Shown here in pieces: positions 39,310 through 49,507 of a DNA stretch of 64,000 nt; position 1 is the stretch's first letter, and each line of letters begins with the position of its first letter. The DNA is from Eunapius fragilis (lineage: Eukaryota > Porifera > Demospongiae > Spongillida > Spongillidae): NCBI GenBank assembly GCA_963681505.1, contig OY811980.1, forward strand, positions 7,569,118-7,633,117. The letters are read 5' to 3'. The notes under the pieces are model-generated. The model was not told the origin of the DNA and did not search any database. It saw nothing but the letters and a program-made list of their open reading frames with translations. The position numbers were made by a program, and so were the translations under genes.

Positions 39310-41247
39310 CCCAACCTGACTGTTGGGTCGACAGACGTGTTCACCTCTGCTGGGCAGCCTACCACGCTTGTCTGTGAGGTATCCGGAACTCCGCCCCCTG
39401 AGGTGACATGGGAGAGGGTGGGGGTGAAGGAGAAGGTGCAGGGGGAGGGGGCACAGCTGCTGGAGAAGTGTGAGGAACAGTCTCTGGACAAGCAACGCTT
39501 TTTGAAGCTGTCTGACAACTCTCTCTTCATCATGGATACTGACCTCCAGGATGAGGGTGTTTACGTTGTCAAGGCTACCAATCCTGGTGGGGTGGCTGAA
39601 GGAACTGTTAAGGTCACAGTAACCAGACCAGTACCACCTGAGCGTAAGTGTGGGAGTGGTCTAATGGGCGTGGCACTTCCTGTCTGTGACCTATGCAAGG
39701 TGATGCGTTGTGTTCATGTTATTCCCATGGGTATGAGGCAATATGACCAAATATGGGCATTTTCACATGTTGATGGTACAGTGTTGTTTGTGTGTGTAAC
39801 CAGGATGTGACCTGTGTAATCAGGATGTGACCAGGTTGTAACAAGCTGTGAACTTTTCTCTCCTCCCCCTCCCTATCAGCTGACTGTGAACACCCCTCCA
39901 TTCCTGTGGACAGCTTCACTGAAAGGATCGCCATGTTGAGGAATGACAATGGAGCTGGCTTGGAGGATGAGTATGCGGTGAGTGTAGGGAGAGGGGAGGA
40001 GGGAAGGGAGACATTTTAAGGTCATTCCTCCATTAGGATGTTGAGCTGGAATGGAACTTCACTAGTTACGCTGCAAACATCAATGTTAACAAGAGCAAGA
40101 ATCGCTATGTCAACATTATTCCTTGTAAGGTCATGGGTACTTGTAGGGCGGGGCTTATGGCTCGTCTCTATGGCTACAGATGACCATTCCAGAGTTGTTC
40201 TACCTCTGCAAGACAACACGCTTGGATCAGACTACATTAACTCATCCTTCATAGATGTGAGGGCATAGAAGGGGTTAATAGAGAGAAGGGGGTGGGGGTA
40301 AGGAGGAAAAGGTAAAGGAATGAAAGGGGTTTATAGACAGAAGAGATTAAGGAGGAAAAAGTAAAGGAATGGAAGGGGTTAATAGAGAGAAGGGGTTAAG
40401 GAATGGAAGGGGCAAATGGCTCTAGAGAAGGGGTTAAGGAGGAAAAGGTAAAGGAATGGAAGGGGTTAATAGAGAAATAACACTATGGGTGCAGAGGCTG
40501 GTTTCCAGTCCATGATGTGCTTAGGAATGTTACATATGTGAGGGTGAGGATAGTTGTGATAGAGAAAAGGTGATCCAAGGGCACCCCTTACCCCATTATT
40601 CAAGGGTACCCCCTACCCCATTATTCAAGGGTACCCCCTACCCCATTATTCAAGGGTACCCCTTACCCCATTATTCAAAGGGTACCCCCTACCCCATTAT
40701 CCAAGGGTACCCCCTACCCCATTATCCAAGGGCACCCCCTACCCCATTATTCAAGGGCACCCCCTACCCCATTATCCAAGGGCACCCCCTTACCCATTAT
40801 CCAAGGGCACCCCCTACCCCATTATCCAAGGGTACCCCTTACCCCATTATCCAAGGGTACCCCTTACCCCATTATCCAAGGGTACCCCCTACCCCATTAT
40901 CCAAGGGTACCCCCTACCCCATTATCCAAGGGTACCCCCTACCCCATTATCCAAGGGTACCCCCTACCCCATTATCCAAGGGTACCCCCTACCCCATTAT
41001 CCAAGGGTACCCCCTACCCCATTATCCAAGGGTATCCCCTACCCCATTATTCCCTCCTCTCTTATATGTTTAGGGTTACAACAAGACTAACTGTTATATA
41101 GCCACCCAAGGTCCCATGCCTTCCACCTTTGCTGACTTCTGGAGGATGGTATGGGAATTTGACTGTCCAACCATCATCATGGTAACAAACCTCCAGGAGG
41201 AAGACAAGGTAAGCAGAAGTAGGCACATTACTATTGACTCCACCCCA

Positions 41248-41303
<56 letters not shown>

Positions 41304-42313
41304 CAAATGCCACCAGTACTGGCCTGCCTATGGATCAACCACCTATGGCCACCTCAAGGTCACTCTGAAGGAGGTGGAGAACTTGGCTGAATACAGCATC
41401 CGCACGTTCAGCGTCACTCCGGTCAGTGACCCTCCTCCCCAGTCCTATCCTCCCGGTCCCCCTCGCCAGTCCTATCCTCCCGGTCCCCCTCCCCAGTCCT
41501 ATCCTCCTGGTCCCCCTCCCCAGTCCTATCCTCCCGGTCCCCCTCCCCTTCATTACCCCCTCCCCCCTCCCCCAGATATCAGGCCAGAGTCGCTCCCCCA
41601 TGCCCGTGAGGGAGGTGAGGCAGTTCCACTTCCTGGTGTGGCCGGACCACGGTGTACCCCAGTACGCCACTGCTCTGCTCAGCTTCAGGAAGAGGATCAC
41701 CAAGTACCACCCCACCAACAGGGGTCCTATGGTGGTCCATTGCAGGTGTGCGGACTGGGGAGGAGGGAGTGCACTCATTAGCAATGTTCAGTAGCAGGCT
41801 GTGTGATTGTCATGGCCCCACCTTGGGGGTGTGGCTTGTAGTTGGCTCCTGATTGTCATGGCCCCACCTTGGGGGTGTGGCTTGTAGTTGGCTCCTGATT
41901 GTCACAGCCCCACCTTGGGGGTGTGGCTTGTAGTTGTCTCCTGATTGTCACGGCCCCACCTTGGGGGTGTGGCTTGTAGTTGTCTCCTGATTGTCACAGC
42001 CCCACCTTGGGGGTGTGGCTTGTAGTTGCATACATGTTGCAGTGGTTTGTACTGCAGTAGGTGTGGCTGTACAAAAAGCATAACTATCACCCCCTCCCTC
42101 CCCTCACCCAGTGCTGGTGTGGGAAGGACTGGTACGTTCATCTGCATAGACTACGTTCTGAAGCAGATAGAGGGAGAAGCCATTGTTGACATCTTCAACT
42201 TTGTGCGTCACATGCGTTACAGAAGGAACTACATGGTCCAGACCTCCGTGAGTGGTCTGGGGAGGAGGGGATGACCAGGGGGGTGACACAAAGGGCATGG
42301 AAAGAGACAGCAT

Positions 42314-42372
<59 letters not shown>

Positions 42373-45300
42373 CACATACACACATGCACATACACATGCG
42401 CATACATACATGCACATACACGCATGCACACACCTTCAATGACACAGGCTCAGTATATATTCATTCACGACGCCATCTTGGAGTCAGTGATGTGTGGGGA
42501 CACCTCCATCCCGGCCTCTGAGCTCAAGGATCGCATGGTGGCCATGAAGGAGATGGACCCTGAGGCACAGAGGATGAAGATTGAGGTCCAGTTTGAGGTA
42601 AGAGTAGGGGACTATGGAGGTAAGGGCTGGGGATCATAAAGGTAAGGGCTGGGGACTATGGAGCTAAGGGCTGGGGACCATATAGGTAAGGGCTGGGGAC
42701 TGAAGGTAAGGGCTGGGGTATAACACATAGTGGCAGCAAGTTGGATGGACCCATGGGTGTGTATCAAGTAGTAGTTTATTTTTGACACTACCTTTTATGG
42801 TAAGTGCTATTTATAACTACCTTGGGTTATGCAGCAACAAGATTAGTGGTGTCTTACAACTGTCATGTTTTCTTTGAACAAAGTTGGCACCTATTTGTTG
42901 ACGATATCCTTTGATGGGCACTAATTGAGCTTATTAGCTGCCCTATGGAGGAACCCACTCCCCACGCCTCCATCATCCATATTTACACACCATCCCCATG
43001 GCTATGGTGTGTTACAATATCAGCTCTGAAGTGCTGTTGTGTTGCGTGGATATGTAGAGATGATGATCTTGATTTTGTGGGTCATTTATTTCAACCCATG
43101 GTGTTTCATAGGTTATCTATAATCTTGATTCATGGGGGTCATTTATCCTACTATGATCTTATATATTTGGGGTTGTGGCAGTGAAAAGGGATCTAGCACA
43201 TATAAAATTTTCCAGGAAGGAACTTCAAAGTTGACATGTGCAATTAAAATGTACGCGTAATTACAAATTCAGGCCACTATAACTCCATGATGGACAGACT
43301 AATTTCCAGTGTGTAAGAAAGAAGTTGTAGAGGACATAGGTGTCTCATGTCTCATTACCCTCACGTCTCATTACCCTCATGTCTCATTACCCTCATGTTT
43401 CATTACCCTCATGTCTCATTACCCTCATGTCTCATTACCCTCATGTCTCATTACCCGCATGTCTCATTACCCTCATGTCTCATTACCCTCATGTCTCATT
43501 ACCCTCACGTCTCATTACCCTCACGTCTCATTACCCTCACGTCTCATTACCCTCACGTCTCATTACCCTCACGTCTCATTACCCTCATGTCTCATTACCC
43601 TCACGTCTCATTACCCTCACGTCTCATTACCCTCACGTCTCATTACCCTCACGTCTCATTACCCTCACGTCTCATTACCCTCACGTCTCATTACCCTCAC
43701 GTCTCATTACCCTCACGTCTCATTACCCTCACGTCTCATTACCCTCACGTCTCATTACCCTCACGTCTCATTACCCTCACGTCTCATTACCCGCATGTCT
43801 CATTACCCTCACGTCTCATTACCCGCATGTCTCATTACCCTCACGTCTCATTACCCGCATGTCTCATTACCCTCATGCCTCATTACCCTCATGTTTCATT
43901 ACCCTCATGTTTCATTACCCTCATGTCTCATTACCCTCATGTCTCATTACCCTCATGTTTCATTACCCTCACACCCTCATGTCTCATTACCCTCCCCTCA
44001 TGCCTCATCACCATCATGTCTCATTACCCACATGTCTCATTACCCTCATGTCTCATTACCCTCACACCCTCATGTCTCATTACCCTCATACCTCATTACC
44101 CTCATGTCTCATTACCCTCATGTCTCATTACCCTCATGTCTCATTACCCTCACACCCTCATGTCTCATTACCCTCATACCTCATTACCCTCATGTCTCAT
44201 TACCCTCATGTCTCATCACCCTCATGTCTCATTACCCACATGTCTCATTACCCTCATGTCTCATTACCCTCACACCCTCATGTCTCATTACCCTCATGCC
44301 TCATTACCCTCATGCCTCATTACCCTCATGTCTCATTACCCTCATGTCTCATTACCCTCATGTCTCATTACCCTCACGTCTCATTACCCTCACGTCTCAT
44401 TACCCTCACGTCTCATTACCCTCACGTCTCATTACCCTCATGTCTCATTACCCTCACGTCTCATTACCCTCACGTCTCATTACCCTCACGTCTCATTACC
44501 CTCACGTCTCATTACCCTCATGTCTCATTACCCTCACGTCTCATTACCCTCACGTCTCATTACCCTCACGTCTCATTACCCTCACGTCTCATTACCCTCA
44601 CGTCTCATTACCCTCACGTCTCATTACCCTCATGTCTCATTACCCTCACGTCTCATTACCCTCACGTCTCATTACCCTCACGTCTCATTACCCTCACGTC
44701 TCATTACCCTCACGTCTCATTACCCGCATGTCTCATTACCCTCATGCCTCATTACCCTCATGTTTCATTACCCTCATGTTTCATTACCCTCATGTCTCAT
44801 TACCCTCATGTCTCATTACCCTCATGTTTCATTACCCTCACACCCTCATGTCTCATTACCCTCCCCTCATGCCTCATCACCATCATGTCTCATTACCCAC
44901 ATGTCTCATTACCCTCATGTCTCATTACCCTCACACCCTCATGTCTCATTACCCTCATACCTCATTACCCTCATGTCTCATTACCCTCATGTCTCATTAC
45001 CCTCATGTCTCATTACCCTCACACCCTCATGTCTCATTACCCTCATACCTCATTACCCTCATGTCTCATTACCCTCATGTCTCATCACCCTCATGTCTCA
45101 TTACCCACATGTCTCATTACCCTCATGTCTCATTACCCTCACACCCTCATGTCTCATTACCCTCATGCCTCATTACCCTCATGCCTCATTACCCTCATGT
45201 CTCATTACCCTCATGTCTCATTACCCTCATGTCTCATTACCCTCACGTCTCATTACCCTCACGTCTCATTACCCTCACGTCTCATTACCCTCACGTCTCA

Positions 45301-47754
45301 TTACCCTCATGTCTCATTACCCTCACGTCTCATTACCCTCACGTCTCATTACCCTCACGTCTCATTACCCTCACGTCTCATTACCCTCATGTCTCATTAC
45401 CCTCACGTCTCATTACCCTCACGTCTCATTACCCTCACGTCTCATTACCCTCACGTCTCATTACCCTCACGTCTCATTACCCTCACGTCTCATTACCCTC
45501 ATGTCTCATTACCCTCACGTCTCATTACCCTCACGTCTCATTACCCTCACGTCTCATTACCCTCACGTCTCATTACCCTCACGTCTCATTACCCTCACGT
45601 CTCATTACCCTCACGTCTCATTACCCTCACGTCTCATTACCCTCACGTCTCATTACCCTCACGTCTCATTACCCTCACGTCTCATTACCCTCACGTCTCA
45701 TTACCCGCATGTCTCATTACCCTCACGTCTCATTACCCGCATGTCTCATTACCCTCACGTCTCATTACCCGCATGTCTCATTACCCTCATGCCTCATTAC
45801 CCTCATGTTTCATTACCCTCATGTTTCATTACCCTCATGTCTCATTACCCTCATGTCTCATTACCCTCATGTTTCATTACCCTCACACCCTCATGTCTCA
45901 TTACCCTCCCCTCATGCCTCATCACCATCATGTCTCATTACCCACATGTCTCATTACCCTCATGTCTCATTACCCTCACACCCTCATGTCTCATTACCCT
46001 CATACCTCATTACCCTCATGTCTCATTACCCTCATGTCTCATTACCCTCATGTCTCATTACCCTCACACCCTCATGTCTCATTACCCTCATACCTCATTA
46101 CCCTCATGTCTCATTACCCTCATGTCTCATCACCCTCATGTCTCATTACCCACATGTCTCATTACCCTCATGTCTCATTACCCTCACACCCTCATGTCTC
46201 ATTACCCTCATGCCTCATTACCCTCATGCCTCATTACCCTCATGTCTCATTACCCTCATGTCTCATTACCCTCATGTCTCAATACCCACATGTCTCATTA
46301 CCCTCATGTCTCATTACCCTCATGTCTCATCACCCTCATGTCTCATTACCCACATGTCTCATTACCCTCATGTCTCATTACCCTCACACCCTCATGTCTC
46401 ATCACCCTCATGTCTCATTACCCTCATGTTTCATTACCCTCATGTCTCATCACCCTCATGTCTCATTACCCTTATGTCACCCTCATGTTTCATTACCCTC
46501 ATGTCTGGTAACAAGCCTTCCATCAGCTGTCACACGTAAAGGATGCTCAAATGGTTTCAGTGTTCTTAGTGTGCTCAATTGATGATAGAAGTGTGTTACT
46601 ATGATCTTGATTCTGTTGGGCCATTATTTCAACTTACTTTTATCATACCTTTGAAGCTTATATGACGCATCAGAAAACCAATAATAAATCCATCCCCCCA
46701 CCAAGGCAGTTATTAATAGATGTCATTAATAGTCCCTCCCACTTCCAGAGGTGTAGGCAGCAATCAATACCTTTTATCCTGTCAGTCTAAATACCTCCTA
46801 ATTTGCCTAATGAAAATTTTTATCTCAGCCACCGTACATGTGTCATGGGTATGTGCAGCTAAACATGTAGCTATAGCAACACCACAGGCCCAGACCTCTG
46901 GGCCTGGGCCTCACTTACATATCACTGGCCAACTTTTTTGTCTGATAGTCTTTGCACCTTTGCCATGGCAACCGTTCTTGCAATGACAGTCACCCTGGCT
47001 AGGCGACATATTGGGGTGTTGGGGGGGAGAGGGAGGTATTGAGGGTTGAGAGAGGCTCCCACACAAACTGTGACACAGACCAGCTGTGTGTGTGTACAGA
47101 TGTGGTGAGATGTGGTGTGTACAAACCAGCTGTGTACACATGCTAATGTTACCTGATGACTTTCAGGGGCCGCACCCCACATTCTCCAGGGCCCTAGTGT
47201 GACCTTGTATGGCTGCTCTTGGCAAGCTGGCCAGGGTATGTTTTTCATTCCGTCTTTAAAGTTTTTTGTTTCCTAGAACTTCACAGCTTCACTAGGGGGT
47301 TTTCAGTGTAGGTGTTTACAACCTATCTGTGATGTGTATGGCAAGCAGCTGTCTGCTATCCCATACAGTTCTGTGGGATCTTCCCTCTACATGTACATAT
47401 CTTAGCTATGTTGTGGCAAAGGATAATCTGTGTTGTGTGTTGTGTTGTGTGTGTGTGGTGTATAACATCTTGGAGGTTCATTTGCATCACACACATTGTA
47501 TATTGTTCTCATCCCCAGACCCTGAACACTGCCTCTCCCATGGATAAGGACTTTGAGTGTTCCATAGCTGAACTCCCTGACAACCAAAAGAAGAACCGTT
47601 TTGACGTCCATCTCCCATGTGAGTCTGGGGACTAATGTTGTGTTGGTGTCATGTGACCCTCTGCTTCTGTATCATCCAGCCAATAACTTCAGAGTCGCCC
47701 TATCAGGAGATAAGAACCAGTCTGACTACATTTGTGCCAGCTTCCTGGATGTAA

Positions 47755-47798
<44 letters not shown>

Positions 47799-49159
47799 CA
47801 CTTACTGTCCTTCATACCTCCATCTTTGCCATGCACACACACACACACACCATCACCTCAGGGTTATCGTCAGAGGAGTGCCTTCATCATCACCCAGGCA
47901 CCCATGAAAGATACAGTAGGAGACTTCTGGAGGATGATATGGGAACACAAGTCTGCTGCCATAGTGATGTTGGCACAGCTGGTGGAAGATGGGAAGGTGT
48001 GTGAGGTGGGAGGGAGTAGGTAAACAGATCTCCCATGTGGTTATGGAGGAGTTACCTAAACCACAATGTTCACATACCTCTGGTGGTATTGATTTCACCT
48101 ATCTCTTTGCTCAGTCTCCTTCCACACCTGTTGTTTCCTTATAAGGAATCCCTCCAGTGCTCATCCCCAGTCCACCCCTCATCCCCATCCCACCCTGCAG
48201 GAGGTCTGTGCACGTTACTGGCCAGAGGAGCTGAACCACGCAGAGGTGTTTGGGAAGTACCAGGTTGAGAAGAGCACAGCTGACCGTAACGAAGGCACCT
48301 ATGTCATCAGGAAGTTCAAGATATGCTCACTTGATAATGTAGGTGGTCCCATTAACCCTTTGTGTACTACTACCTCCACCCCTTCCTACCTCCACCCTCC
48401 CCTCTCACCCCTCACCTCCCTCCCGCAGCCCCAGGACAACAGGATTGTCACACAGTTCCACTACATGATGTGGCCTAACCGTGCCGCTCCTGAGAGCACC
48501 AAGTCTGTAGTGGAGCTCATCGATGAGCTGCAGCGCGTGCAGCGAAAGTCTGGGAATGGACCAATCACAGTTCACTGCCAGTGGGTGGCTGTTGTTGTTG
48601 TGTTGGGGGAAGCATGGGAATAGTGTAGGTAGTTATTCATGGCAGCCTACTAGTTATTTCATAGTAGGCTAGGTATTCATAGTAGGGTAGTTATATTCAT
48701 AGGGGGTAGTTGTAGTGGGGGTGGGCTGTATTGCTGAGGTGGGGAGGAATGGATGAAAGTGAAGTTATTCCTTTAAGCTTTCATTGTGCATAAGACTACA
48801 TTGTCTACAACTGGTGTGGGCCAGCCCAAGGGGGTTAGCCATTTGATCACCTCTCTGTCTCACAGTGATGGGATTGGTCGCACTGGGACCTTCTGTGCAG
48901 CGTACTCCATGATGGACAGAGTCAAGGTGGAGCAGGTGGTTGATGCCTTCCAGACTATAAAGTCCATGAGAATACAGCGTGCCGGCCTTCTGGACTCACT
49001 GGTTCGTTCTCCCCCTCTGCTAAATCACTTTATGTCTTCACCTCCTCCCCACTCCTTTCCCGCCCCGCCCCCTTCCACCCCCAGGCGCAGTACGTTTTCC
49101 TTCATTCTGCTCTCCTTGAATTCCTGAGCACTTTCGATGCATATCAGAACTTTAAATAA
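21842..49159 (+). CDS. Gene B: RPTP with six extracellular Ig, four FN3 and one intracellular Ig domain
   Basis: Complete 33-exon model, 1,910 residues. Exons: 21842-21896, 22025-22288, 22341-22601, 30070-30336, 30532-30798, 30973-31269, 31658-31939, 32126-32446, 32627-32989, 33055-33384, 33450-33565, 33940-34102, 36414-36498, 36664-36943, 36999-37038, 37283-37397, 37597-37706, 39308-39643, 39880-39977, 40037-40124, 40180-40256, 41074-41208, 41302-41421, 41576-41745, 42112-42247, 42448-42597, 47519-47618, 47680-47750, 47862-47996, 48201-48338, 48429-48580, 48866-49001, 49085-49159. Phases agree at every join. Residues: signal 1-18, Ig 19-564, FN3 565-995, membrane-proximal 996-1130, TM about 1144-1168, cytoplasmic Ig 1206-1317, D1 1318-1642, D2 1643-1910. 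Weakest joins: the donor at 36943 and the donor after 49001 (GTTCGT). It lies between gene A (same strand) and gene C (convergent). Confidence 0.9.
23394..24568. mobile_element. Degenerate DNA transposon with inverted ends and TTAA flanks
   Basis: The left end (TGTCTTGCGGTCC ... ACGGGATTAACCC) reappears inverted at the right end (GGGTTAATCCCG ... GGACTGCAAGACA). TTAA stands at both borders (23390-23393 and 24569-24572), as expected for a TTAA target duplication. The interior carries a 125-codon minus frame at 23580-23957 and a short acidic plus-strand stretch near 24200-24290. Neither is recognisable as a transposase. Confidence 0.6.
24848..25240. repeat. About 26-bp minisatellite
   Basis: About 15 copies of GTACCCCCCAGTGTAATGAT followed by CTGTAG, 24-26 bp each, in gene B intron 3. 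Confidence 0.92.
25343..25450. repeat. 31-bp tandem repeat, about 3.5 copies
   Basis: GGTTGCCAGGATATGG followed by TATTGAGGTGTGGCT, repeated without change until the last partial copy. Confidence 0.9.
25541..26398. repeat. 26-bp minisatellite
   Basis: About 33 copies of TCTCCCTATGGAGGCCTCAT plus GTCCTG, with T/C and tat/tac variants. All three plus-strand frames are open through the array; this is not coding. Confidence 0.95.
26522..26760. repeat. 26-bp minisatellite, about 9 copies
   Basis: Unit GGCCAATCCATACAGGGAGA plus GCCTCT, with two shortened copies near 26565-26620. Confidence 0.93.
27213..27366. repeat. Short tandem array of a TGGTCCTCCATCATCAGACA unit
   Basis: Six copies of a roughly 24-bp unit, three of them followed by a GATCTACA insertion. 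Confidence 0.88.
27361..29408. repeat. 28/29-bp minisatellite, about 2 kb
   Basis: About 70 copies of AGGTCTCACCAGTGAGGCTG plus TAGGCTCA or TAGGCTTCA. Variant order (TAGGC, TATGC, TAAGC) repeats on a scale of about 0.9 kb, so higher-order duplications have occurred. There are no unique spacers, so it is not a CRISPR array. Confidence 0.95.
30070..31939 (+). CDS. Gene B Ig domains 3 to 6
   Basis: Four phase-1 exons: 30070-30336, 30532-30798, 30973-31269 and 31658-31939. The first two (both [20 protein letters not shown]) are nearly identical and the introns before them share a TGTGACCTGATCATGTGATT block. They are a recent tandem exon duplication. All carry N-glycosylation sequons. The last has CSVEPD...VYVCYANNS, a typical Ig F-strand. 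Confidence 0.88.
31361..31560. repeat. 36-bp tandem repeat in a gene B intron
   Basis: About 5-6 copies of CATCATCACTAACCACTCCC plus ACCATCACACATTACC. A GT/CA microsatellite at 31947-32056 lies in the next intron. Confidence 0.9.
32126..34102 (+). CDS. Gene B FN3 domains 1 to 4
   Basis: Exons 32126-32446, 32627-32989, 33055-33384, and a split fourth domain on 33450-33565 plus 33940-34102. FN3 signatures include [20 protein letters not shown] and NNYTV-like strands ending in [10 protein letters not shown] and [12 protein letters not shown]3-2 and FN3-3 are more divergent. FN3-3 contains an RTRR furin-type site at 33204-33215. The split intron (33566-33939) holds a 23-bp minisatellite. Confidence 0.82.
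33663..33905. repeat. 23-bp minisatellite
   Basis: About ten copies of CAAAGAGGCCTGGGTTGGTG plus GGA or GTA in the intron splitting FN3-4 of gene B. Confidence 0.93.
34105..36325. repeat. About 26-30-bp purine-rich minisatellite with higher-order repeats
   Basis: About 80 copies of GTGAGAGAACTAAGAGAGAG plus GGAGGGGAGTG/A. The block from 34796 is repeated at 35408 (offset 612 bp) with identical translation, and a shortened third copy lies near 35929. It is entirely purine-skewed on this strand and starts within three bases of the donor at 34103. Confidence 0.95.
36414..37038 (+). CDS. Gene B membrane-proximal domain
   Basis: Exons 36414-36498, 36664-36943 and 36999-37038 encode about 135 residues with no clear family match, ending in a beta-rich stretch ([10 protein letters not shown], then [13 protein letters not shown]). 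The position matches the membrane-proximal region of RPTPs. The 40-bp exon restores the phase between its neighbours and has a good acceptor (TTTCCAG) and donor (GTAAGA). Confidence 0.7.
37110..37276. repeat. CT microsatellite ahead of the gene B transmembrane exon
   Basis: Almost pure (CT)n ending six bases before the GTATAG acceptor of the TM exon, so it supplies the polypyrimidine tract. Confidence 0.95.
37283..37706 (+). CDS. Gene B transmembrane exon and juxtamembrane exon
   Basis: Exon 37283-37397 encodes a proline-rich stalk and a hydrophobic segment of about 25 residues ([20 protein letters not shown] then LFLAIL). Exon 37597-37706 starts [12 protein letters not shown], a strongly basic stop-transfer, and continues with charged sequence. 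There is no second hydrophobic segment downstream, so everything after this point is cytoplasmic. Confidence 0.88.
37853..39200. mobile_element. MITE-like element expanded by an internal minisatellite
   Basis: CAGGGTTTCA at 37853-37862 is matched by TGAAACCCTG at 39191-39200, each followed inwards by a G-rich (C-rich on the right) stretch. Between them sits the 31-bp minisatellite at 37996-39085. The ends resemble a common MITE terminus; the link between the two ends is inferred. Confidence 0.5.
37996..39085. repeat. 31-bp minisatellite
   Basis: About 35 copies of CATATGAAGAGGTGGGGAGT plus GTGCCTTCTTC/CC. Open minus-strand frames of 368-457 codons through it are artefacts of the unit. Confidence 0.95.
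39235..39306. repeat. CA microsatellite forming the acceptor region of the intracellular Ig exon
   Basis: Pure (CA)n running directly into CAG|GTCCCAACC, the 3' splice site of exon 39308-39643. Other CA/GT tracts in gene B are at 31947-32056, 32991-33028, 41252-41301, 42318-42370 and 47757-47797. Confidence 0.95.
39308..39643 (+). CDS. Gene B intracellular Ig (I-set) domain
   Basis: One 336-bp exon, phase 1 at both ends. I-set features in order: [13 protein letters not shown] (B strand), TPPPEVTWE (C strand Trp), a long charged C-D insertion, [20 protein letters not shown] (E-F strands) and [15 protein letters not shown] (G strand). The F-strand cysteine is Val (VYVVKA). It follows the TM and basic juxtamembrane exons and precedes PTP D1, so it must be cytoplasmic. 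The function is unknown; docking or dimerisation is possible. Confidence 0.88.
39880..42597 (+). CDS. Gene B PTP domain 1 (predicted active)
   Basis: Eight exons. Motifs: [67 protein letters not shown] (Asp about 1514) and [13 protein letters not shown] (Cys about 1546, Arg about 1552), split by an intron after HC-AG, then NYMVQTS and [12 protein letters not shown]. All catalytic residues are canonical. The ATQ|G intron of genes A and C is missing. Confidence 0.9.
40270..41050. repeat. Two minisatellites in a gene B D1 intron
   Basis: 40270-40470 has several copies of a GGAATGGAAGGGGTTAATAG-type unit. 40570-41050 has about 20 copies of a 25-bp unit, AAGGGTACCCCCTACCCCAT plus TATCC. Confidence 0.92.
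41430..41545. repeat. About 25-bp tandem repeat in a gene B intron
   Basis: Four to five copies of CCCCAGTCCTATCCTCCCGG plus TCCCC between the donor at 41422 and the acceptor at 41575. Confidence 0.9.
41790..42035. repeat. About 46-bp tandem repeat, five copies
   Basis: Unit contains CCCCACCTTGGGGGTGTGGC and TTGTAGTTGTCTCCTGATTGTCA, in the intron that splits the D1 catalytic loop. A further short GGTAAGGGCTGGGGACTAT repeat lies at 42598-42716. Confidence 0.9.
43330..46505. repeat. 16-bp minisatellite, 3.2 kb, in the gene B D1-D2 intron
   Basis: About 200 copies of TCTCATTACCCTCACG/ATG. All three plus frames stay open for over 1,050 codons because the unit has no stop in this direction. A marker variant (CCTCCCCTCATGCCTCATCA) occurs near 43991, 44860 and 45906, showing three large higher-order blocks. 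Sequence before it (43200-43320) resembles the interior of the MITE at 60318. Confidence 0.95.
47519..49159 (+). CDS. Gene B PTP domain 2 (probably inactive or weak)
   Basis: Seven exons. Motifs: [55 protein letters not shown] (WPD Asp is Asn, about 1807), [12 protein letters not shown] (Cys about 1840 and Arg kept) and [14 protein letters not shown]. It ends at TAA 49157-49159. Exon sizes 135, 152 and 136 equal those of gene C D2. Confidence 0.88.
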
Positions 49160-49507
49160 TTAATCATCATCCGTACTCTTTAATAGACGGCTGATTAACA
49201 TTTTGGTTTGATTACACATAGCATTAATTCAGTTCCCTGTGTAGCCATCAAATGAGTACTTGCCACAATATCTGTACGCATGCATACTATCGATTGTTAT
49301 TGTCTGTGATTACCTCATCAACTCTAATTAAAGCACACATACACTGAGGGTATAAAATCATTTCAACCATGTACATATGAAGTAACATCAAAATCAGCGT
49401 GTCCGTTTGGATAATGTTTAAAGTCCAATGTAAGAACACAAACTCAAGTTAGATACAAAAAAATATTCCACTCTCTGAGTATAAACGATGACCTGCGGTG
49501 GGCGGGA
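49160..49507. other. Convergent 3' region between genes B and C
   Basis: Only 348 bp separate the two stop codons. AT-rich, no coding sequence; it must hold both 3' UTRs, which may overlap. Confidence 0.6.

Noticed and set aside
43309..46582. Three plus-strand frames of more than 1,050 codons
   Set aside because: All three frames open across the same 16-bp repeat, which cannot be a conserved protein; it lies in a gene B intron.
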